64,000 nucleotides of DNA from CAVQBJ01 sp963819075 (GTDB lineage: Bacteria; Actinomycetota; Thermoleophilia; Solirubrobacterales; Solirubrobacteraceae). The notes beneath the pieces were generated by a model. That model was not told the DNA's origin, ran no database searches, and saw nothing but the letters and a program-made list of their open reading frames with translations. Positions within the stretch are counted from its first letter, which is position 1. Each line of letters begins with the position of its first letter. This document shows, one piece after another, positions 58,169 to 64,000 of this stretch. Made by a program: the position numbers and the translations under genes. The stretch spans positions 124,001-188,000 of the forward strand of contig CAWFUP010000003.1 of NCBI GenBank assembly GCA_963819075.1, read 5' to 3'.

Positions 58169-59152
58169 ATGCCGCGCCCCACCGACGAACCGCAGACCGT
58201 GTTTGCCGTATTCGGTCCGACCGCCGTCGGCAAGACGGAGTTCGCGCTCGCCCTCGCGGGGCGGTTGCGGGCGCTCGGACTCGACCCCGTCGCCGTGTCC
58301 GCGGATGCGCTGCAGCTCTACCGCGGATTGGAGATCCTCACGGGGGTCGCGAGTCCCGCTGAGCAGCGCCAGCTCGAGCACCGGCTCGTCTCGATCGCCG
58401 ACGTGCGGGAGCGGTTCAGCGCCGGGCGCTTCATGGCGCTTGCGCACGCCGAGATCGACGGCCTGCTCGCGTGCCGCCGGACGCCGATCGTCGTCGGTGG
58501 GACCGGCCTGTACCTTCGCGCCGCGCTCGCCGACCTGACGCTCGCGCCGCCGCCACCGCTCCAGGTGCGCGAGCGCTGGCAGTGCGAGCTGAACCGGCGC
58601 GGACCGCAGGCCCTGCACGCCGAGCTCGCCGAGCATGCGCCCGCGGTCGCGGCACGGATCGCCCCCGCCGACCGCAGTCGCATCGTTCGCGCGCTCGAGC
58701 TGCACGAGCTCGGCGCGCTGCCCGAGCCGGCCGATGAGTCGGAACTGTGGACGGCGCACACGCGCCACCCCACGCGGCTGCTCGGACTGACGCGACCGCG
58801 CGACGAGCTGTACGCGCGCATCGACGCTCGCGTCGATGCCATGCTCGCTGCGGGTGCCGTCGCAGAGGTCCGCGCCGCCGATGCGGTCGGCGCCTCGTCG
58901 ACCGCGCGCCAGGCGCTCGGCTTCGAGGAGCTGCTGAGCGGCGATGTCGACGCGATGAAGCAGCGCACACGGCGCTACGCCAAGCGCCAGCTGACGTGGA
59001 TGCGCAAGCTCGCCGGGGTGCAGCTCGTCGACCTCGCTAGCCGGTCAGCCGACGACGCGGTGCGCTCGCTTGACATCATCGGGGCGCTCGACGACTCCCC
59101 GCTGGTGGCTGCGTCGCGGCACCGATCCCCCGCAGACGGCGAAGGAGCATGA
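58169..59152 (+). CDS. miaA: tRNA dimethylallyltransferase
   Basis: Adds dimethylallyl to A37 of tRNAs reading UNN codons; MiaB then acts on the product. The 327-residue protein has the P-loop FGPTAVGKTE (residues 15-24), SADALQLYRGLEILT, VGGTGLYLRA and ALGFEELLSGD, with TRRYAKRQLTWMRK near the C-terminus. The MiaA QxYR motif is kept as QLYRG. The following gene starts immediately after its stop. Confidence 0.95.
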   Translation: MPRPTDEPQTVFAVFGPTAVGKTEFALALAGRLRALGLDPVAVSADALQLYRGLEILTGVASPAEQRQLEHRLVSIADVRERFSAGRFMALAHAEIDGLLACRRTPIVVGGTGLYLRAALADLTLAPPPPLQVRERWQCELNRRGPQALHAELAEHAPAVAARIAPADRSRIVRALELHELGALPEPADESELWTAHTRHPTRLLGLTRPRDELYARIDARVDAMLAAGAVAEVRAADAVGASSTARQALGFEELLSGDVDAMKQRTRRYAKRQLTWMRKLAGVQLVDLASRSADDAVRSLDIIGALDDSPLVAASRHRSPADGEGA

Positions 59153-60004
59153 GTGCAGCTGGAGAAGTGGCAGGCGCTGGGCAACGACTACGTGATCGTC
59201 GAGGACGGCGAGCTGCCGTTCGTGCTCACGCCGGCGCGAGTGCGCCGGCTCTGCGACGTCCACCTCGGGATGGGTGCCGACGGGGTGCTGCTGCTGGCGC
59301 GCCCGGATGATCCGCAGTACGTCGCGAGTCTGCGGATCTTCAACCCGGACGGATCCGAGGCCGAGCTGTCGGGTAACGGGGCGCGCGAGGCGATCATGTA
59401 CCTACGCCGCCGCGGGTGGACCGGCGAGGACGAGTTCACGATCGTGACGGCAGCCGGACCGATCCGCCCCACGATCACCGGCCCGACGACGTGCCGCGTC
59501 GACATGGGGCGCGCCTCGCTCACCTCGCCGGACTACCCGTCGGGTCCCGCCGACGGCCGCGGCACGGTGAGCGCCGGCGGGCGCGCGTTCGCATTCCAGC
59601 ACGTCTCGATCGGCAACCCACAGTGCGCGATCGCGCTCGCCGACGCCGGCGAGCTCGAGGCGCTCGAGCTCATCGAGTACGGACCGGAGATCGAGCACAG
59701 CGAGCTGTTCCCGCGGCGCACCAACGTCTCGTGGTTCGTCGCGCTCGACGACCACACCGTCCGCACCCGCATCTTTGAGCGCGGCGTCGGCGAGACGTTG
59801 TCCTCCGGTACGGGCGCCAGCGGCGCGGCGGTCGCGCACGTGCTGCGCGGCGGTCGCTCGCCCGTGACGGTGCGGCTCGACGGCGGCGAGCTCGTCGTGG
59901 AGATCGACGACGACCTGAACCTGACCCTCACCGGCTGGGCGGTGCCCGTCTATCGGGCGACGCTCAGCCCCGAATTCCTCGAGGAGCTGCATGCAACCGA
60001 GTGA
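59153..60004 (+). CDS. dapF: DapF-like diaminopimelate epimerase homologue with both catalytic cysteines replaced by serine
   Basis: A 283-residue two-domain member of the DapF fold (FQALGND-like start, LEKWQALGNDYVI; NPDGSEAEL; VSIGNPQCAIAL; RIFERGVGETL). In known DapF enzymes two cysteines, in MCGNG and ACGTG, form the two-base racemisation pair. Here the sites read ELSGNG (Ser73) and SSGTGAS (Ser218). Cys-to-Ser changes abolish or sharply reduce epimerisation in studied enzymes, so the activity is doubtful. The gene starts at GTG directly after miaA and overlaps dapL by 14 bases, which still ties it to diaminopimelate metabolism. Confidence 0.85.
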   Translation: MQLEKWQALGNDYVIVEDGELPFVLTPARVRRLCDVHLGMGADGVLLLARPDDPQYVASLRIFNPDGSEAELSGNGAREAIMYLRRRGWTGEDEFTIVTAAGPIRPTITGPTTCRVDMGRASLTSPDYPSGPADGRGTVSAGGRAFAFQHVSIGNPQCAIALADAGELEALELIEYGPEIEHSELFPRRTNVSWFVALDDHTVRTRIFERGVGETLSSGTGASGAAVAHVLRGGRSPVTVRLDGGELVVEIDDDLNLTLTGWAVPVYRATLSPEFLEELHATE

Positions 60005-61160
60005 GCGCCTGGAGCGCATCCCGCCGTACCTGTTCGCCGAGCTCGAGCGCAAGATCGCGGCCAAGCGCGCCGCCGGCGTCGACGTCATCAGTCTCGGCAT
60101 CGGCGACCCCGACACCCCGACGTACGCTCCGATCGTGGCTGCCGCGCGGGCCGCGGTGGCCGATCCGAGCACCCATCAGTACCCGAGCAATCGGGGCCGC
60201 AGCGAATTCCGTGAAGCGGTCGCCGCGTTCTACGCCCGCCGCTTCGGCGTGACGCTCGATCCGGAGACGCAGGTCATCCCGGCGATCGGGGCCAAGGAGT
60301 GCATCTTCAACCTCAACCTCGCCTTCCTCGATCCCGGCGACGTCGCGCTTGCCGCCGACCCCGGCTATCCGGTCTACACGTCGGGCCCAATCCTCGCCGG
60401 GGCCGAGCCCACGATCATGCCGCTCGTCCCCGAGCTCGGCTTCGTGCCCGACCTCGACGCCATCACCGACGAGACGGCACGGCGAGCGAAGCTGCTGTTC
60501 GTGAACTATCCGAACAACCCGACCGGCGCCGTCGTCCCTGACGGCTTCTTCGAACGCCTCGTCGAGTTCGCTCGCGCGCACGACATCCTCGTCGTGCATG
60601 ACGCCGCGTATACCGAGACGGCGTTCGACGGCTACGTGCCGCCCTCATTCCTGGCTACGCCCGGTGCGCTCGAGGTAGGGGTCGAGGTCTTTTCGCTGTC
60701 CAAGGGCTACAACATGACGGGCTGGCGTTGCGCCGCGATTGTGGGCAACGCGGAGGCACTGCAGCTGTACTGGCGCCTGAAGACGAACATCGACTCGGGG
60801 CTGTTCGAGGCGGTGCAGCTGGCCGGGGCAGCCGCGCTGGCTCCGGAGGTCGACGCCGACGTGGCCCACATGAACGAGATCTACTCACGCCGTCGCGACA
60901 TCGTTTGCGAGGCGCTCGGAGCCATCGGGGTCGACGTCACCCCGCCACGCGCGACGATCTACGTCTGGGCGCCGGTGCCGGACGGCTACGACACGGCCGC
61001 CGCCTACTGCGAGCACGTGCTCGAGGAGGCCGCGGTCGTCATCTCGCCGGGCGGCGCGTATGGCCCGAGCGGCGAGGGGTGGTTTCGCATCTCGCTGACG
61101 ACCCCAGACGAGCGACTCGTCGAGGCTGTGAACCGTCTCGGGCGCCTCGCACCGGTGTAG
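59991..61160 (+). CDS. dapL: LL-diaminopimelate aminotransferase
   Basis: PLP enzyme that converts tetrahydrodipicolinate directly to LL-diaminopimelate with glutamate, bypassing the acylated intermediates. The 389-residue protein begins like DapL (RIPPYLFAELERKIAAKRAA, VISLGIGDPDTPT). It has YPSNRG, NYPNNPTGAV, and the PLP lysine in FSLSKGYNMTGWR, with ISPGGAYGPSGEGWFRIS near the end. It is of the fold-type I class close to aspartate aminotransferases, so another 2-oxo acid substrate is possible. It overlaps the DapF-like gene. Confidence 0.87.
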   Translation: MQPSERLERIPPYLFAELERKIAAKRAAGVDVISLGIGDPDTPTYAPIVAAARAAVADPSTHQYPSNRGRSEFREAVAAFYARRFGVTLDPETQVIPAIGAKECIFNLNLAFLDPGDVALAADPGYPVYTSGPILAGAEPTIMPLVPELGFVPDLDAITDETARRAKLLFVNYPNNPTGAVVPDGFFERLVEFARAHDILVVHDAAYTETAFDGYVPPSFLATPGALEVGVEVFSLSKGYNMTGWRCAAIVGNAEALQLYWRLKTNIDSGLFEAVQLAGAAALAPEVDADVAHMNEIYSRRRDIVCEALGAIGVDVTPPRATIYVWAPVPDGYDTAAAYCEHVLEEAAVVISPGGAYGPSGEGWFRISLTTPDERLVEAVNRLGRLAPV

Positions 61161-61217
61161 CCGGCGAGCGCCGGCGGCCGCATTCAGAACGGCGAACGCG
61201 GACGCCCGTGTGTGTGC

Positions 61218-61385
61218 CTATACCGCCGGAAGGAGCGGGTGGATGCCGCCGTCCTCGTCGGTCGGTCCGCCCGGATGATTGGTGGCGCCGCCGCTGACGC
61301 CGTCGCTCTCCGCTCCGGGCGCGAGGTCCTCGACGACCTCGTCGGGGACCTCGGTGTCCTGCTGACGCTGGGGTTCCTCTGGCAT
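61218..61385 (-). CDS. Hidden 55-residue peptide with a VSGG leader-like motif
   Basis: An acidic small protein on the minus strand in the 459-base gap between dapL and hflX. The ATG at 61385 has an ideal AGGAGG site six bases upstream. The first 33 residues end in EDLAPGAESDGVSGG, which resembles the helical, Gly-Gly-ended leaders of exported or modified peptides. The last 22 residues (ATNHPGG, then PTDEDGG, then IHPLLPAV) would be the core. There is no Cys. No maturation enzyme or transporter lies beside it, so a modified peptide is only one reading; it may be a small cytoplasmic protein of a lineage-specific family. No stop-free overlapping gene on the other strand looks real. Confidence 0.65.
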   Translation of the reverse strand: MPEEPQRQQDTEVPDEVVEDLAPGAESDGVSGGATNHPGGPTDEDGGIHPLLPAV

Positions 61386-61463
61386 CGTGTGCCTCCTCGC
61401 TCCTGGGAGATCGGTTGACCGGCGTGATGACGGTGCGCAGCGGTGTCGCCGACGCTATGCGCG

Positions 61464-61469
61464 ACTGTA
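61464..61469 (-). promoter_or_regulatory. Candidate -10 box for the 55-residue peptide gene
   Basis: TACAGT on the minus strand, about 78 bases before the ATG at 61385; would give a leader of roughly 70 bases. Confidence 0.35.
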
Positions 61470-61604
61470 CCTCGCCCGCGGCGCCGTGGAGCCCGGGTCT
61501 AGGGGGCCGGCCACCGGACTAGGGTCGACGCGTGCTCCGCCCCGAGGGCGGCGAGATACCCGTCGGCTTCCACGCGGCGCCGCCGGCGGCCCGGCGAAGC
61601 GATC

Positions 61605-61610
61605 TACACT
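61605..61610 (+). promoter_or_regulatory. -10 box for hflX
   Basis: TACACT, 9 bases before the ATG at 61620; leaderless spacing. Confidence 0.5.
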
Positions 61611-61619
61611 CTGTCGGGA

Positions 61620-62942
61620 ATGGAGCGCAGCCGCCACGGCCGGACAACGGTCACGAGGCCCGATCAGAGCTTGCCGGTGGGCCGGGCCCGCCAACGAGCG
61701 TTCTGCATCGCCGCGCTGCCCGAGGGCGACGATCTCAGCGAGCTGCACGAGCTGCTGCGCACGGCCGGCGTTGCCGTGGTCGGCGAGGTCGTCCAGCACC
61801 TCGAGCAGCCCCACCCGAACACCTACCTCGGCCCGGGCAAGGTCGCCGAGGTCGCTGAGGCGGCGCGCGCGAGCGACGCCAACCTCATCGCCTGCGACGA
61901 CGAGCTGACCCCGCGCCAGGAGCGCAACCTCGAGAAGGAGCTCGGGCTCCCGGTCGTGGACCGCACGACGGTGATTCTCGACATCTTCGCCTCGCACGCG
62001 CACACCGCCGAGGGCAAGCTGCAAGTCGAGCTGGCCCAGCTCGAGTACAACCTCGCGCGCATGCGCGGGCTGTGGACGCACCTCGAGCGCCTCGGGGGCG
62101 GGATCGGCACCCGCGGTCCCGGCGAGACGCAGATCGAGACCGATCGTCGCCTCGCGCGCGATCGCATCGCCGCGCTGCGCCGCCGGCTGACGCAGGTGCG
62201 CTCCTCACGTGACGTCATGCGCGCCGAGCGCGAGCGGGCCGCGCTACCGGAGATTGCCCTCGCGGGCTACACGAACGCCGGCAAGTCGACGCTCCTGAAC
62301 CGGCTCACGGGATCGGACGTCGGCGTCCGCGACCGCCTGTTCCACACCCTCGACCCGACGACGCGCACGCTGCGCCTGGCCGGGCGTGCCTACCTGCTGA
62401 CCGACACGGTCGGCTTCATCCGCAAGCTTCCTCACCAGCTCGTGGACGCGTTCGGGGCGACGCTCGAGGAGACGCGCCGCGCGGACCTCATCCTGCACGT
62501 CATCGACGCCTCGGCACCGGCCGAGGACGTCGAGGAGATGCGCCGTGCCGTACACGAGGTGCTCGACGAGATCGGGGCGGGCGAGAATCCGCGGTTGCTC
62601 GTCGGGAACAAGGTCGACCTGCTCGACGACGATCAGCGTCGTGAGTTCCTGCTGCGCCATCCTGGCGCGGTGCTGGTGAGCGCCGAGACGGGCGAGGGCC
62701 TGGAAGCGCTCGGCGACCGGGTCGAGGAGGCCTTCCGGGCCACGCTGCAGCCGATCGAGCTGCTCGTGCCCTACCCCGAGGGCGGGAGACTGGCGGAGCT
62801 GCACGACCTCGCCGGCGACCTCGATCGCGAGGACACCCCCGAGGGGGTGCGCGTGCACGCCCTCGTGCCCGCGCGCGTCGCCGAGCGCTACGCCCGGTTC
62901 ACGGTGCCCAATGGCACCGCGGGCAGTGGTGCCGCGCGCTGA
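61620..62942 (+). CDS. hflX: GTPase HflX
   Basis: Ribosome-binding GTPase that splits stalled ribosomes under stress. The 440-residue protein has the N-terminal HflX domain (HPNTYLGPGKVAEV, VVDRTTVILDIFASHAHTAE), a coiled linker with GPGETQIETDRR, and the G domain with GYTNAGKSTLLNRL (G1, near 216), DTVGF (G3) and GNKVD (G4). A leaderless -10 box precedes the ATG. It is near miaA, as in many bacteria. Confidence 0.95.
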   Translation: MERSRHGRTTVTRPDQSLPVGRARQRAFCIAALPEGDDLSELHELLRTAGVAVVGEVVQHLEQPHPNTYLGPGKVAEVAEAARASDANLIACDDELTPRQERNLEKELGLPVVDRTTVILDIFASHAHTAEGKLQVELAQLEYNLARMRGLWTHLERLGGGIGTRGPGETQIETDRRLARDRIAALRRRLTQVRSSRDVMRAERERAALPEIALAGYTNAGKSTLLNRLTGSDVGVRDRLFHTLDPTTRTLRLAGRAYLLTDTVGFIRKLPHQLVDAFGATLEETRRADLILHVIDASAPAEDVEEMRRAVHEVLDEIGAGENPRLLVGNKVDLLDDDQRREFLLRHPGAVLVSAETGEGLEALGDRVEEAFRATLQPIELLVPYPEGGRLAELHDLAGDLDREDTPEGVRVHALVPARVAERYARFTVPNGTAGSGAAR

Positions 62943-62992
62943 CGCCCGCGGGCGGGCGGGCGAACCGACGACTCGAAGGGCGCACGCAGAGG

Positions 62993-62998
62993 TACTCT
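62993..62998 (+). promoter_or_regulatory. -10 box for the secreted protein at the right edge
   Basis: TACTCT, 35 bases before the ATG; an AGGGAGGAAG Shine-Dalgarno site lies 5 bases before the start, so this gene has a normal leader. Confidence 0.5.
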
Positions 62999-63033
62999 TG
63001 GTCGCAGTCGGTGTTCGGAAAGGGAGGAAGCAG

Positions 63034-64000
63034 ATGCACGCGCCGACGCTACGACAACCGATCACGCAACTTTGGCGGGCCTGCGGCCGGCGCGCGGCCC
63101 CGGTGCTCTGTCTGACGGTGTCGATGCTCATGCTGGCGCTCGCACCGGCGGCCCAGGCAGCCGCATTCGGGGTGCAGAGCTTCACGGCCGGTGTGTTGGT
63201 CAAGAACACGGCCCAGTTCCCGGGGCAGGCAGCCTGCGATTTCGCAGACGCGAGCGCAAATCCGCCGACGGCGCAGAGCGAGTCGTTGTACGCAACCGTT
63301 GCCGGGTCGCACCCGTTCTGCGCGTTCACGGGCTTCACCGTCAACCAGACCTCCAGTGGGGCGCCGGTCGGGACAGTGAAGGACGTGCGCGTTGACCTGC
63401 CGCCCGGATTGATACCGAATCCCCAGGCCACGGCGCACAAGTGCTCCAACATCACATCGTGTCCCGCCGACAGCCAGGTCGGAGCGGAGTCGCTCATCGT
63501 GTACGCCCTCGGCATCAAGACGTGCTTCGCCGACACCTGCCCGTCCGGCACGCTGAAGCTCGGCAAGGCCCTTCCGATCTACAACATGGCTCCGGCCGGC
63601 GGCGCGCTGGCTGACTTCGCGTTCGACGTGATCGGCAACCGCGTCGATGTCGTCGGCGGCGTTCGCGACGTCCCGAGCAACGGACAACCCGGCGACTACG
63701 GCGAGTACTTCACTATCAGCAACCTGCCGAACAAGCTGTTCGGCATACCGCTCCAGACGGTCTCGTCGACGCTGGTCTTCTTCGGCGACCCCTCGGCGCA
63801 GGACGGCGGCGCCTCGGGGACCCCGTTCCTCACCAATCCCTCGACCTGTGGCGGCCCGCAGACGACCGAGCTGGCCCTCGATTCATACGAGGCGCCGGGC
63901 CAGTTCCAGACGGCGTCCTTCGCGACCCCGGTCGGCGCCTCGAACTGTCCCAGCCTCACGTTCCCGACCGGGGCTCTTGCGCCCACGCTCACCGTCACGC
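63034..64000 (+). CDS. Large secreted protein, 3' end cut by the window
   Basis: The frame is open from the ATG at 63034 to the window edge (322 residues seen). Residues 1-42 are a signal peptide with a basic start, a core around LCLTVSMLMLALAP and an AQA site. The mature part begins AAFGVQSFTAGVLV and has VKDVRVDLPPGLIPNPQATA, then paired cysteines (HKCSN, SCPADSQVG, TCFADTC). These features match large extracellular proteins common in Solirubrobacterales, usually over a thousand residues; function unknown. A surface or matrix role is inferred. Confidence 0.85.
   Translation, partial: MHAPTLRQPITQLWRACGRRAAPVLCLTVSMLMLALAPAAQAAAFGVQSFTAGVLVKNTAQFPGQAACDFADASANPPTAQSESLYATVAGSHPFCAFTGFTVNQTSSGAPVGTVKDVRVDLPPGLIPNPQATAHKCSNITSCPADSQVGAESLIVYALGIKTCFADTCPSGTLKLGKALPIYNMAPAGGALADFAFDVIGNRVDVVGGVRDVPSNGQPGDYGEYFTISNLPNKLFGIPLQTVSSTLVFFGDPSAQDGGASGTPFLTNPSTCGGPQTTELALDSYEAPGQFQTASFATPVGASNCPSLTFPTGALAPTLTVT

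Noticed and set aside
61212..61418. Plus-strand 68-codon frame in the dapL-hflX gap
   Set aside because: No Shine-Dalgarno site or recognisable pattern; it is the shadow of the minus-strand 55-codon gene, which has an ideal site and a sensible composition.

Overview
The window is a gene-dense, very GC-rich chromosomal segment of an actinobacterium. The family content suggests a deep-branching lineage of the class Thermoleophilia (Solirubrobacterales-like). The actinobacterial integration host factor lies directly before gmk, rpoZ and coaBC. There is a Rv2578c-family radical SAM protein and a dapA-rnj pair. Dihydroorotate dehydrogenase is class 1B with a PyrK partner, rather than the class 2 enzyme common in mycobacteria. 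An LL-diaminopimelate aminotransferase is present, and the large secreted protein at the right edge has NPQAT and CPADSQVG motifs that I associate with this order. The taxonomic call is an inference; no rRNA or tRNA gene was seen.

Layout. 1-8810: a tightly overlapped pyrimidine operon (pyrB partial, pyrC, an isochorismatase-type hydrolase, carA, carB, pyrK, pyrD). 8957-11789: mihF, gmk, rpoZ, coaBC. 11901-12269: a TPR protein. 12403-17166: rimP-nusA-ylxR-infB behind a leader with an intrinsic terminator. 17279-21862: rbfA, nrnA-like, truB, ribF, rpsO, a peroxiredoxin and a DsbA-like protein. 21959-26704: pnp, an M16 peptidase, dapB and a small unknown gene. 26845-32371: an L,D-transpeptidase, a convergent recD2, and a divergent secreted propeller protein that is frameshifted. 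32441-34974: dapA and RNase J. 34971-41550 (minus strand): response regulator, histidine kinase, MoxR ATPase, DUF58 and transglutaminase. 41596-49778: ftsK, rodZ, cinA, thpR, a Cys-repeat secreted protein (minus), recA and recX. 49881-55578: miaB, an alpha/beta hydrolase, an EAL-HDOD protein (minus) and an intein-split radical SAM gene. 55637-58132 (minus): a ribbon-helix-helix protein, a patatin phospholipase and an SDR. 58169-64000: miaA, a DapF-like protein, dapL, a hidden 55-residue peptide gene (minus), hflX and the start of a large secreted protein.

How the genes fit together. Most are housekeeping: UMP synthesis, transcription and translation, tRNA modification, RNA decay, DNA recombination and segregation, and diaminopimelate and cell-wall synthesis. 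dapA, dapB, dapL and a DapF homologue together give most of the short aminotransferase route to diaminopimelate. However, the DapF homologue carries serine at both positions normally held by the catalytic cysteines. Many genes begin 6-11 bases after a TANNNT -10 hexamer and have no Shine-Dalgarno site, so leaderless transcription looks common. Other genes (rimP, nusA, rbfA, the secreted proteins, the hidden peptide) have clear Shine-Dalgarno sites.

The items most worth checking are the Ser/Ser DapF homologue, the hidden peptide with a VSGG leader-like motif, two copies of a conserved 49-51 bp hairpin repeat, the terminator just before rimP-nusA, the zinc-knuckle-like tail on NusA, gmk without an ATG/GTG/TTG start, and the G-tract frameshift in the secreted propeller gene. 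No CRISPR array, insertion sequence, tRNA or rRNA was found.
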